A stretch of DNA of 31,807 nucleotides from Streptomyces roseochromogenus subsp. oscitans DS 12.976 (lineage in GTDB: Bacteria; Actinomycetota; Actinomycetes; Streptomycetales; Streptomycetaceae). Location of the stretch: assembly GCF_000497445.1 (NCBI RefSeq), contig NZ_CM002285.1, forward strand, positions 4,742,926 to 4,774,732. Reading direction: 5' to 3'. Within the stretch, counting starts at the first letter, position 1. Every line of letters starts with the position of its first letter. The notes under the pieces were generated by a model. The model was not told the origin of the DNA, searched no databases, and was given only the letters and a program-made list of their open reading frames with translations. Below are positions 23,538 to 31,350 of this stretch, in pieces. Made by a program: the position numbers and the translations under genes.

Positions 23538-26198
23538 ATGAGCGAGCACCGTCGCAAACCGCCGCAGCCGCAGGGAGGCGGACGTGCCGCGGCCCGACGC
23601 GGCCAGTCCGGTTCGTCCTCCGGTCGCCGCGCGGCACCGCGAGGCGCCACCGGGTCCCCATCCGACTCCTATGGGTCCAGTTCCTATGGGTCGGACTCCA
23701 ACGGTCCCGGAGGTGAAGAGCGCCCCTACGGCGGCCGGGCAGAGGCCCGCCGGGCGGCGCAGAGAGGCAGCCGCCGCAGAGGCGCCGACAACGCGGGCCC
23801 GGGTGGCCGGCGCGGCGGCCCGGGCGGCCCGACCGGTCCCGGGCGCGGCAAGGGCCGAGTGTCCACCGCACCCGGCAAGAAGCGACTGATCGACTATCCC
23901 CGAGCCGGAAGGTACGGCTGGCGCCGCTGGGTGCCTTCCTGGAAGCTCGTCTCCGGCCTGTTCATCGGCTTTGTCGGTAGCCTGGTGGCGCTCGTCGGCG
24001 TCAGCTACGCGATGGTCTCGATCCCCAACGAGAACGACGCGGCCAAGTCCCAGAACAACGTCTACTACTGGGCCGACGGCTCGCAGATGGTGGCCACGGG
24101 CACGGGCGTCAACCGGCAGAACGTCAGCATCGACCAGATCCCCGATGCCATGCAGTGGGCCGTGATCTCGGCCGAGAACAAGAGCTTCTACCAGGACTCG
24201 GGTGTCGACCCCCAGGGGCTCCTGCGCGCCGTGGTCAACATGGCGCGGGGCGGCCAGACCCAGGGTGGTTCGACGATCACCCAGCAGTATGTGAAGAACA
24301 CCTATCTGAGCCAGCAGCAGACCCTCACCCGTAAGTTCAAGGAGATGTTCATCTCCATCAAGGTGGGGACGAAGCTCGACAAGAAGCAGATCCTGCAGGG
24401 TTACCTGAACACCTCGTACTTCGGCCGCGGTGCCTACGGCATTCAGGCGGCGGCGCAGACGTACTACGGCAAGAACGCGGTGGATCTCACGCCGAGTGAG
24501 TGCTCGGTTCTCGCGGCGCTGCTCAAGGGCCCTACGTACTTCGACCCGGAGGGCAACGCGGACCTCGACCCTTCGGCGACGCAGGCTGCCAACACGAAGC
24601 GCTCGCAGGACCGCTCGAGGTGGATTCTCGAGCAGATGCACAACGATCACCACCTCAGCGACGCCGAGTACCAGAAAGCCATCTCGAAGTACCCCATGCC
24701 CGACGGCCGCAAGGCGACCAGGGGCATGACCGGCCAGATCAGCTACCTGGTGGACACGGCGAAGAAGTACGTCCTCGCCCACTCCGACATCACGGAGGCG
24801 CAGTTCGACCAGGGCGGCTACGCGATCAAGACGACCTTCCAGAAGGACAAGGTCAACGAGCTGGCCGCGGCCGTGAAGAAGGTCCAGAAGGAACGCATCG
24901 ATCCGAAGAAGCGCGACCTGGACAAGTACGTCCAGTTCGGCGCGGCATCGGTGCAGCCTAAAGATGGCGCGATCGTCGCCCTTTACGGCGGTGACGGCTA
25001 CGAGAACGGTCACTTCACGAACAACGCCGACACCTCCGGTGTCCCGGTCGGGTCGACGTGGAAGCCGTTCGTGCTCGCCGCCGCCATGCAGTACGGCACC
25101 TACAAGACCGCCCCGGAGGGCCTCTCCCCGCTGAGCAAGTACAACGGCAACGACCATCTCAAGGTGCTCAACCAGGATGGCTCCACGGTCCTGGCCAAGG
25201 ACAACTCGGTCTTCTACCAGCGCAACGAGAGCGACTACAAGTGGGGCTACATCACGTTGCGCAAGGCGATGGAGCAGTCCGTCAACACGCCGTTCGTCCA
25301 GCTCGGCATGGATGTAGGGCTGACGCATGTCCGGGATGTCGCCCAGGCGTCCGGCATCCTGAAGGACAGCTTCTCCACGCTCAACCCGTCCTTCTCCATC
25401 GGTACCTCGACCCCGAGTGCGATCCGTATGGCCGACGCGTATGCCACCTTCGCCGCGTCCGGCGAGCACACGGATCCGTACTCCGTGACCTCGGTGAAGA
25501 AGGACGGCCAGGATCTGCCGGGCTTCACCAAGCCGAAGATCACCTCGGCGATTCCGGCCGACGTGGCGAACAACGTCACGAACGTCCTGCAGAACGTGAT
25601 CCAGAACGGTACGGGTCAGAACGCCAAGGCCCTGGGCCGTACGGCGGCCGGTAAGACCGGTACCACCGACAGCAACAAGTCGGCCTGGTTCGTCGGCTAC
25701 ACCCAGCAGCTGACCACCTCGGTGGCGATGTTCCGTGAGAACCCGAAGGACCATCAGCTGCTGTCCATGAACGGCACGGCCGGCGTCGCGTCGATCCACG
25801 GTGGTGACATCCCGACGTCGGTGTGGACCGAGTACATGAAGGCCGCGCTGAAGAACACCAACGACTCCGGTTTCCCGACCGCCACCGAGATCGGCAAGGT
25901 CCAGGACGAGGCCGGGGCTCCGACGCCGACGCCGACGCCCAGCATCACGCCGAGCCAGACGGCGAGCAACTCGCCGAGCCCGTCGCCCAGCACGTCGTCC
26001 ACGTCGCCGTCCCCGTCGGCGAGCGACACCTGCCAGTGGAGCTGGGGCAACCCCTGCAACGGGAATGGCAACGGCGGCAATGGCACAGGTGGCACCGACG
26101 GAGGTATCACTCCGACGCCGACCGTCACGGACACGACCGGCAACGGCAACACCCGTGGCAATGGCAATGGAGGACTCTTCGCAGGTCAGAATGGCTAG
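23538..26198 (+). CDS. Class A penicillin-binding protein (transglycosylase/transpeptidase)
   Basis: This 886-residue bifunctional enzyme polymerises and cross-links peptidoglycan. Residues 1-130 are a basic, Gly/Arg/Ser-rich cytoplasmic tail. One membrane helix lies near 136-160. The GT51 domain includes catalytic E213 in VISAENKSFYQDSG (the usual ED..F..H pattern reads EN..FY.D), GGSTITQQ (243-250) and SECSVLAALLKGPTYF. The transpeptidase domain has S506-T-W-K509, S581-V-N583 and K706-T-G708. The last ~90 residues are Thr/Pro/Ser-rich, then Asn/Gly-rich, without a recognisable PASTA domain. The ATG at 23538 has GAGGAG ten bases upstream. Gene order PBP, GT87, rpsF, ssb parallels the ponA1 region (Rv0050) of M. 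tuberculosis. Confidence 0.95.
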   Translation: MSEHRRKPPQPQGGGRAAARRGQSGSSSGRRAAPRGATGSPSDSYGSSSYGSDSNGPGGEERPYGGRAEARRAAQRGSRRRGADNAGPGGRRGGPGGPTGPGRGKGRVSTAPGKKRLIDYPRAGRYGWRRWVPSWKLVSGLFIGFVGSLVALVGVSYAMVSIPNENDAAKSQNNVYYWADGSQMVATGTGVNRQNVSIDQIPDAMQWAVISAENKSFYQDSGVDPQGLLRAVVNMARGGQTQGGSTITQQYVKNTYLSQQQTLTRKFKEMFISIKVGTKLDKKQILQGYLNTSYFGRGAYGIQAAAQTYYGKNAVDLTPSECSVLAALLKGPTYFDPEGNADLDPSATQAANTKRSQDRSRWILEQMHNDHHLSDAEYQKAISKYPMPDGRKATRGMTGQISYLVDTAKKYVLAHSDITEAQFDQGGYAIKTTFQKDKVNELAAAVKKVQKERIDPKKRDLDKYVQFGAASVQPKDGAIVALYGGDGYENGHFTNNADTSGVPVGSTWKPFVLAAAMQYGTYKTAPEGLSPLSKYNGNDHLKVLNQDGSTVLAKDNSVFYQRNESDYKWGYITLRKAMEQSVNTPFVQLGMDVGLTHVRDVAQASGILKDSFSTLNPSFSIGTSTPSAIRMADAYATFAASGEHTDPYSVTSVKKDGQDLPGFTKPKITSAIPADVANNVTNVLQNVIQNGTGQNAKALGRTAAGKTGTTDSNKSAWFVGYTQQLTTSVAMFRENPKDHQLLSMNGTAGVASIHGGDIPTSVWTEYMKAALKNTNDSGFPTATEIGKVQDEAGAPTPTPTPSITPSQTASNSPSPSPSTSSTSPSPSASDTCQWSWGNPCNGNGNGGNGTGGTDGGITPTPTVTDTTGNGNTRGNGNGGLFAGQNG

Positions 26199-26242
26199 CC
26201 GTCGGGGCTGACCGGTTGGCGGCCATTTCGCCCGCCGCGGGT

Positions 26243-26256
26243 GTTTCACGTGAAAC
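26243..26256. promoter_or_regulatory. parS: parS site 7 (exact)
   Basis: An exact GTTTCACGTGAAAC between the PBP gene and the GT87 gene, one base before the terminator stem at 26258-26290. This is the same parS-beside-hairpin arrangement as at 8269-8317. Confidence 0.95.
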
Positions 26257-26257
26257 A

Positions 26258-26290
26258 AGGGCCGCCGCACCCACTAGGTGCGGCGGCCCT
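26258..26290 (+). terminator. Terminator hairpin after the PBP gene
   Basis: A perfect 14-bp stem (26258-26271, AGGGCCGCCGCACC, with 26277-26290) has a five-base loop. It lies 59 bases after the PBP stop and only 37 bases before the GT87 start, leaving little room for a promoter in between. Confidence 0.75.
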
Positions 26291-26327
26291 CGGCGTTCTC
26301 CTAGACAGTTACGGCAGGATGTGCCCT

Positions 26328-27872
26328 ATGCCCAGTGCAGAGATGACGCCCGCGAGCATGCCCGAGCCCGAGCCCGTGCGGCCCGGCGCGGCAGAACCGG
26401 TGCGGCCGACCAGTGAGGATGACATCGCCCGGGCCGGCAGTGAGCTGATCGGCGGTCCGCTCGGGCGGCGCGCCCTGCTCGGGACCTCCTGGTGGACCCC
26501 CGTACGGGTCGTCGCGCTCGTGGCGATCGGCATGTTCGCCCTCGGCATGGTCCAGAAGCTGCCCTGCTACGACAGCTCCTGGTTCTTCGGTGCGAGCAGC
26601 CAGTACACGCACGCCTGTTACTCGGACATCCCGCACCTCTACCAGGGCCGCGGATTCGCCGACCATCTCGTGCCGTACTTCGACAAGCTCCCGGACGACA
26701 TGTCCGGCGGCATGGGCTACCTCGAATACCCGGTGCTGACCGGTGTGTTCATGGAGGTGGCCTCCTGGCTGACCCCGCACAGCGGTGGCATCCAGCACCA
26801 GGAGCAGTGGTACTGGTTCGTCAACGCCGGAATGCTGATGGTGTGCGCGGCTGTCATCGCCGTCTGCGTGGCCCGCACCCACGGCCGGCGACCCTGGGAC
26901 GGCCTCCTCGTCGCTCTGGCACCCGCCTTCGTGCTGACCGCGACCGTCAACTGGGACCTGCTGGCTGTGGCGCTCACGGCCGCCGCGATGCTGATGTGGT
27001 CCCGGAGCCGTCCCGTCGCCTTCGGCGTCCTCCTGGGCCTCGCCACGGCCGCCAAGCTCTATCCCGCCTTCCTGCTCGCCCCGTTGTTCCTGCTGTGCTG
27101 GCGGGCCGGCAAGTGGCGGGAGTTCGCCCAGGCCGTGGCCGGCACCGCGATCGCCTGGTTCGTGGTGAATGCACCGGTGATGCTCTTCGCCTTCCAGGGC
27201 TGGTCGAAGTTCTACACGTTCAGCCAGGAACGCGGCGTCGACTTCGGCTCGTTCTGGCTGATCTGGGCGCAGAACTCCAACAACCCGCCCAGCACCGGCT
27301 TCGTGAACACCGCTGCCATGGTGCTGGTGGTGCTGTGCATCCTCGGCATCGCCGCGCTGACGTTCACCGCCCCGCGCCGGCCGCGCTTCGCCCAGCTGGC
27401 CTTCCTGGTGGTGGCGGCCTTCATCCTCACCAACAAGGTCTACTCCCCGCAGTACGTCCTGTGGCTGGTGCCGCTCGCGGTCCTCGCCCGGCCCAAGTGG
27501 CGGGACTTCCTGATCTGGCAGGCGGGCGAGATCGCGTACTTCCTGGGCATCTGGATGTACCTCGCCTACACGACCAGCGGAGACGCCCACAAGGGTCTGC
27601 CGACGCACGGCTACCACTGGGCCATCGTGCTGCACCTGGCGGCCACGCTGTACCTGTGCGCCGTCGTCGTACGGGACATCCTCATGCCGGAGCGGGACGT
27701 GGTGCGCCGGTCGGGCGACGACGATCCCTCGGGCGGGGTGCTCGACGGTGCGCAGGACGTCTTCGTGCTCGGCGCGGCAGCCCATCCGCCGCGGCACGCC
27801 GCCCATATCGACGTGCCTCAGGTGGACTGGGGCAGGCCGCTCCCGCCCTCCCCCGAGAGTCGTTCGCTCTGA
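26328..27872 (+). CDS. GT87-type (DUF2029) integral-membrane glycosyltransferase-like protein
   Basis: This 514-residue polytopic protein has about ten to eleven hydrophobic helices and features of polyprenyl-phosphate mannose-type GT-C transferases of family 87. After the first helix (VRVVALVAIGMFALGMVQKL) comes a loop with CYDSSWFFGASSQYTHACYS and IPHLYQGRGF, then LEYPVLTGVFMEVASWL. LATAAKLYPAFLLAPLFLL and KVYSPQYVLWLVPLAVLARP are typical of the family. Donor and acceptor are unknown; a cell-envelope glycoconjugate is likely. The ATG at 26328 has GGCAGGA eight bases upstream. An upstream open frame from 26241 begins inside parS and is not preferred. The position after the class A PBP matches Rv0051. 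It converges on the alr-like gene. Confidence 0.87.
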   Translation: MPSAEMTPASMPEPEPVRPGAAEPVRPTSEDDIARAGSELIGGPLGRRALLGTSWWTPVRVVALVAIGMFALGMVQKLPCYDSSWFFGASSQYTHACYSDIPHLYQGRGFADHLVPYFDKLPDDMSGGMGYLEYPVLTGVFMEVASWLTPHSGGIQHQEQWYWFVNAGMLMVCAAVIAVCVARTHGRRPWDGLLVALAPAFVLTATVNWDLLAVALTAAAMLMWSRSRPVAFGVLLGLATAAKLYPAFLLAPLFLLCWRAGKWREFAQAVAGTAIAWFVVNAPVMLFAFQGWSKFYTFSQERGVDFGSFWLIWAQNSNNPPSTGFVNTAAMVLVVLCILGIAALTFTAPRRPRFAQLAFLVVAAFILTNKVYSPQYVLWLVPLAVLARPKWRDFLIWQAGEIAYFLGIWMYLAYTTSGDAHKGLPTHGYHWAIVLHLAATLYLCAVVVRDILMPERDVVRRSGDDDPSGGVLDGAQDVFVLGAAAHPPRHAAHIDVPQVDWGRPLPPSPESRSL

Positions 27873-27898
27873 GCGAACGCACCGTCGGAAGGGCATGA

Positions 27899-27935
27899 AG
27901 AAGGCCGTACACGCGCGATGCGTGTACGGCCTTCT
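27899..27935. terminator. Bidirectional terminator between the GT87 gene and the alr-like gene
   Basis: A perfect 16-bp stem (27899-27914 with 27920-27935, left arm AGAAGGCCGTACACGC) has a five-base loop. It sits 26 bases after the GT87 stop and 41 bases beyond the alr-like stop, between convergent genes. Confidence 0.9.
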
Positions 27936-27953
27936 CGCTGTCCTGGGCCGGGC

Positions 27954-27999
27954 TCAGCGGTCCACGAGCCGGTCGGTCAGCGGTCCACGATCCGGTCGA
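27954..27999. repeat. 23-bp tandem duplication at the 3' end of the alr-like gene
   Basis: Two adjacent 23-bp units, 27954-27976 and 27977-27999, differ at two bases. The inner unit holds the last codons and the TGA stop (27979-27977). The outer unit repeats them with a second TGA at 27956-27954, out of frame. Confidence 0.9.
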
Positions 28000-29008
28000 A
28001 CTGCGTGGTGGTGTGCCGCAGATGGGCCACCAGCTCGTCGCCGACCTTCGGCTCGGGGGCGTCCGACGGGACGAAAAGGATCGACACCTGCATGTGGGGC
28101 GGCTCGGCGAACCAGCGCTGCTTGCCGCCCCAGACGAACGGAGAAAGGTTCCGGTTGACCGTGGCGAGGCCGGCCCGTGCGACTCCCTTGGCGCGCGGCA
28201 TGACGCCGTGCAGGGCCTTGGGGGCCTCCAGGCCCACGCCGTGGGACGTTCCGCCCGCCACGACCACCAGGAAGCCGTCGGAGGCTGCCTTCTGCTGCCG
28301 GTAGCCGAACCGGTCCCCCTTGGACACGCGCGTGACGTCCAGTACGGCACCGTGGTACTCGGTAGCCTCGTGGTCCCCGAGCCACAGCCGCGTACCGATG
28401 CGGGCGCGGAACCGGGTCTGCGGGAACTGCTGCTGGAGGCGGGCGAGGTCATCGGCCTTGAGATGGCTGACGAACATCGTGTGCAGCGGCAGCCGGGCCG
28501 CACGCAGCCGGTCCATCCAGCCGATGACCTCCTCGACGGCGTCCGAGCCGTCGGTGCGGTCCAGCGGCAGATGGATGGCGAAGCCCTCCAGCCGGACGTT
28601 CTCTATGGCCTGGTGCAGCTGGGGCAGATCCTGCTCGCTGATGCCGTGGCGCTTCATCGAGGACATCACCTCGATGACGACACGCGCGCCGACGAGGCCG
28701 TACACACCGTCGACCGACGACACCGAGCGCACCACCCGGTCGGGCAGCGGCACCGGTTCCTCGCCGCGCCGGTACGGCGTCAGCACCAGCAGGTCACCGC
28801 TGAAGAAGTCCTTGATGCGCGCGGCTTCGTACGTCGTGCCGACCGCGAGCAGGTCCGCGCCCAGCCGCGTGGCCTCCTCCGACAGCCGTTCGTGCCCGAA
28901 GCCGTAGCCGTTGCCCTTGCAGACCGGGACGAGACCCGGGAACTGCTCCTGCACGTGCTTGTGATGCGCCCGCCAGCGCGCGGTGTCGACGTAGAGCGTG
29001 AGCGCCAT
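27977..29008 (-). CDS. Alanine racemase-like PLP protein (divergent)
   Basis: This 343-residue protein has the fold-type III PLP N-terminal domain. Lys31 in LVPVCKGNGYGFG is the expected Schiff-base lysine. DLLAVGTTYEAARI and RARIGTRLWLG resemble racemase segments, and Y236 sits in VSKGDRFGYRQQ. The usual DTGMxRxG motif is degenerate (VIEVMSSMKRHGI), and I cannot find the canonical C-terminal MDQ motif. It may therefore act on another substrate or be a modified racemase. A canonical Alr is expected elsewhere in a Streptomyces genome. The ATG at 29008 gives MALTLYVDTARW. It lies 83 bases after femX on the same strand, suggesting a shared role in peptidoglycan side-chain chemistry, which is inference. 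Confidence 0.8.
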   Translation of the reverse strand: MALTLYVDTARWRAHHKHVQEQFPGLVPVCKGNGYGFGHERLSEEATRLGADLLAVGTTYEAARIKDFFSGDLLVLTPYRRGEEPVPLPDRVVRSVSSVDGVYGLVGARVVIEVMSSMKRHGISEQDLPQLHQAIENVRLEGFAIHLPLDRTDGSDAVEEVIGWMDRLRAARLPLHTMFVSHLKADDLARLQQQFPQTRFRARIGTRLWLGDHEATEYHGAVLDVTRVSKGDRFGYRQQKAASDGFLVVVAGGTSHGVGLEAPKALHGVMPRAKGVARAGLATVNRNLSPFVWGGKQRWFAEPPHMQVSILFVPSDAPEPKVGDELVAHLRHTTTQFDRIVDR

Positions 29009-29091
29009 GGCCGGACCCGGAACCTTTCTCGTGGCTGCGGTGTATCTGAGATGTGAAAGCTGTGGACCCTATGGAATCAAACGCCCGTGGC

Positions 29092-30213
29092 TCAGCGGCG
29101 CGACATGTAGATGTCGAGTGCCTTGTGGAGCAGCTTGTTCAGCGGGAAGTCCCACTCACCGAGGTACTCGGCGGCCTGACCGCCGGTGCCGACCTTGAAC
29201 TGGATCAGGCCGAAGAGGTGGTCTGTCTCGTCCAGCGAATCGGAGATGCCGCGCAGGTCGTAGACGGTGGCGCCGAGCGCGTAGGCGTCGCACAGCATCC
29301 GCCACTGCATTGCGTTCGAGGGCCGGACCTCGCGGCCGATGTTGTCGGAGGCGCCGTAGGAGTACCAGACGTGTCCGCCGACGATCAGCATCGTCGCCGC
29401 GGACAGGTTCACGCCGTTGTGGCGGGCGAAGTACAGCCGCATCCGGTTCGGGTCCTCGGTGTTGAGGGCCGTCCACATGCGCTGGAAGTACGACAGCGGG
29501 CGGGGTCGGAAGTGGTCGCGCACCGCCGTGATCTCGTACAGCCGCTGCCACTCGGCCAGGTCCTGATAGCCGCCCTGGACGACCTCGACGCCGGCCTTCT
29601 CGGCCTTCTTGATGTTGCGGCGCCACAGCTGGTTGAAGTTCTTGTGGACCTCGTCCAGGGAACGGTTCGCCAGCGGCACCTGGAAGACAAAGCGCGGCTG
29701 CACATCGCCGAAGCCGGCCCCGCCGTCCTCGCCCTGCTGCCAGCCCATACGGCGCAGCTTGTCCGCCACCTCGAAGGCGCGCGGCTCGATGAAGTCGGCC
29801 TCCATGTCGCGCAGGCGCTTGACGTCCTGGTCCTGGATGCCCTTCTTGATGGTCTCCGCGTTCCATCGCCGGATGATCACCGGCGGGCCCATCTTCACGG
29901 AGAAGGCGCCCTGCTGCTTCAGGTGCGCCAGCATCGGCTGGATCCAGTCGTCCAGATTCGGCGCGAACCAGTTGATGACTGGGCCCTCGGGGAGATAGGC
30001 GAGGTAGCGCTTGATCTTGGGCAGCTGGCGGTAGAGGACCAGGCCCGCACCGACCATCTCGCCCGTGCGCTCGTCGAACCAGCCGAGGTTCTCCGAGCGC
30101 CACTCCGCCTTCACATCGGCCCAGGCCGGAACCTGCATGTGGCTCGCCGCCGGCAGGCTCTGGATGTAGGCCAGATGTTGCTCGCGGCTGATGGTCCTCA
30201 GGGTCAGGCTCAT
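29092..30213 (-). CDS. femX: FemX-type lipid II:glycine glycyltransferase (FemABX family)
   Basis: This 373-residue FemABX-family protein has two GNAT-like halves. It should use glycyl-tRNA to add the first glycine to the LL-diaminopimelate side chain of the peptidoglycan precursor, as FemX does in S. coelicolor. Visible features are ISREQHLAYIQSLPAASHMQ at the N-terminus, QPRFVFQVPL, then HKNFNQLWRRNIKKAEKAGV (the basic helical region preceding the second half). WYSYGASDNIG and DLRGISDSLDETDHLFGLIQ follow, with FKVGTGG near the end. The ATG at 30213 has GAGGAGCG upstream; an earlier in-frame start at 30246 is less supported. It is followed by the alr-like gene, fitting a cell-wall cross-bridge unit. 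Confidence 0.92.
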   Translation of the reverse strand: MSLTLRTISREQHLAYIQSLPAASHMQVPAWADVKAEWRSENLGWFDERTGEMVGAGLVLYRQLPKIKRYLAYLPEGPVINWFAPNLDDWIQPMLAHLKQQGAFSVKMGPPVIIRRWNAETIKKGIQDQDVKRLRDMEADFIEPRAFEVADKLRRMGWQQGEDGGAGFGDVQPRFVFQVPLANRSLDEVHKNFNQLWRRNIKKAEKAGVEVVQGGYQDLAEWQRLYEITAVRDHFRPRPLSYFQRMWTALNTEDPNRMRLYFARHNGVNLSAATMLIVGGHVWYSYGASDNIGREVRPSNAMQWRMLCDAYALGATVYDLRGISDSLDETDHLFGLIQFKVGTGGQAAEYLGEWDFPLNKLLHKALDIYMSRR

Positions 30214-30303
30214 GTCGGGGCGCTCCTCGGGCTGGTGTGTCCCCATGGGTACAGGGGCTCCGGCTCTCGCGCCGAAGCCTACTGCGCCGTGCGAGCGCCC
30301 CGA

Positions 30304-30328
30304 CTGGGCATACGGGCCTTATGCCCGG
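30304..30328 (-). terminator. Possible terminator downstream of the small membrane protein gene
   Basis: GGGCATA (30306-30312) pairs with TATGCCC (30320-30326) around a seven-base loop, with weak extension to 30304-30328. It lies about 65 bases beyond the stop at 30392 and before the femX start. There is no T-run. Confidence 0.35.
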
Positions 30329-30391
30329 CCGGATGGGCGACCGGGACGGTCTGTCGGGTTCGAAAAGGCGTCTGACGACGCTGTCCGATGC

Positions 30392-30709
30392 TCAGCGGCC
30401 GATGACTCCGCCGAACAGTCCGCCGTGTGCCATGCCGATCAGGAAACCGACCCCTGCGGCGCCGAGACCCAGGATCAGACCGAAGCGCTGTCGCGTGGTC
30501 ACCGAGATCCACTGTCCGTAGATGCCGACGGCAAGCCCCACCAGGCCCGTCCACGAGGTCAGCAGGTGGAGGCTGTGGAAGAAGGACGTGATGAAGGACA
30601 GCACGCCTAGGACGAACGTGGCCGCCATCAGGCTGTCCTGAAGCGGATGGGGCTTGCCGTCCGTGGCGAAGAGGGAACCGGCGGTGTTGGGATGCAATGC
30701 CTGTGCCAT
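30392..30709 (-). CDS. Small membrane protein with three predicted helices, function unknown
   Basis: This 105-residue protein begins MAQALHPNTAGSLFATDGKP and has three hydrophobic segments at about 29-45 (MAATFVLGVLSFITSFF), 50-69 and 76-95 (FGLILGLGAAGVGFLIGMAH). The loop between helices 2 and 3 (GQWISVTTRQR) is basic. The ATG at 30709 is chosen because AGGAGGT lies four bases upstream. I recognise no functional motif. It is divergent from rpsF and upstream of femX and the alr-like gene on the same strand, with a 178-base gap to femX. A homologue is, to my memory, common at this locus in streptomycetes. Confidence 0.75.
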   Translation of the reverse strand: MAQALHPNTAGSLFATDGKPHPLQDSLMAATFVLGVLSFITSFFHSLHLLTSWTGLVGLAVGIYGQWISVTTRQRFGLILGLGAAGVGFLIGMAHGGLFGGVIGR

Positions 30710-30789
30710 GGGCACCTCCTGCGGAAGGCGGCGCATCGTAGCGCCGCACACACCCGTCGTGTACAGATTGGCGGCCTTCACGGCCGGAT

Positions 30790-30819
30790 TTCAACCGGAA
30801 GCGGGTGTGCGGGTAGTCT
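30790..30819 (+). promoter_or_regulatory. Candidate rpsF operon promoter
   Basis: TTCAAC (30790-30795), an 18-base spacer and TAGTCT (30814-30819). The -10 is good for a Streptomyces vegetative promoter; the -35 is weak. The leader before rpsF would be about 155 bases, long enough for an autoregulatory RNA structure. Confidence 0.4.
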
Positions 30820-30934
30820 GTACCGTCTGCACCGGTGTCTGCCCAAGCCTTCCCAGGTAACGCTGCGGGAACCCTCAGGGACCCCCGATTGTCAGTGGTG
30901 GCCGATACCGTTGCGCACGCATCACAACCCTCCT

Positions 30935-30953
30935 GCCACGGAACGACCGTGGC
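30935..30953 (+). promoter_or_regulatory. Hairpin just before the rpsF ribosome site, possible S6:S18 leader element
   Basis: GCCACGG (30935-30941) pairs with CCGTGGC (30947-30953), loop aacga. The Shine-Dalgarno AAAGGAGGTG begins ten bases later. rpsF leaders in several bacterial groups contain a hairpin bound by the S6:S18 complex with a conserved CCG. The CCG here is in the stem, so the match is only suggestive. Confidence 0.3.
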
Positions 30954-30981
30954 CGCTGAGTCCAAAGGAGGTGGGTTCCAC

Positions 30982-31272
30982 ATGCGTCACTACGAGGTGA
31001 TGGTCATCCTCGACCCCGATCTGGAGGAGCGCGCTGTCGCCCCCCTGATCGAGAACTTCCTCTCCGTCGTCCGTGAGGGCAACGGCAAGGTGGAGAAGGT
31101 CGACACCTGGGGCCGTCGTCGTCTCGCGTACGAGATCAAGAAGAAGCCCGAGGGCATCTACTCGGTCATCGACCTGCAGGCCGAGCCTGCGGTCGTCAAG
31201 GAGCTCGACCGCCAGATGAACCTGAACGAGTCGGTCCTCCGGACCAAGGTCCTCCGCCCCGAGATGCACTGA
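30982..31272 (+). CDS. rpsF: 30S ribosomal protein S6
   Basis: This 96-residue ribosomal protein binds 16S rRNA with S18 in the platform of the small subunit. The sequence [20 protein letters not shown], then [20 protein letters not shown] and ending [11 protein letters not shown], is standard S6. The ATG at 30982 has a near-perfect AAAGGAGGTG eight bases upstream; the open frame extends upstream to 30835 but without support. It begins the rpsF-ssb-rpsR-rplI operon typical of bacteria, of which only the first two genes are in the window. Confidence 0.97.
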   Translation: MRHYEVMVILDPDLEERAVAPLIENFLSVVREGNGKVEKVDTWGRRRLAYEIKKKPEGIYSVIDLQAEPAVVKELDRQMNLNESVLRTKVLRPEMH

Positions 31273-31350
31273 GCCTTCGCGCTCAGCTGATCCCGGGATT
31301 CGAGTAGCAGCACCAAGCAGCCAGCAGCAAACCCGCCGAGAGGTTCCCCC

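Noticed and set aside
25915..26190. Thr/Pro/Ser and Asn/Gly repeats at the end of the PBP gene as a possible repeat array
   Set aside because: These are low-complexity codon runs in the protein's C-terminal tail, not a CRISPR or mobile repeat.
23484..26270. A 928-residue minus-strand frame over the PBP gene
   Set aside because: Antisense shadow of a gene with clear transglycosylase and transpeptidase motifs; composition dominated by Arg/Val/Leu/Asp without motifs.
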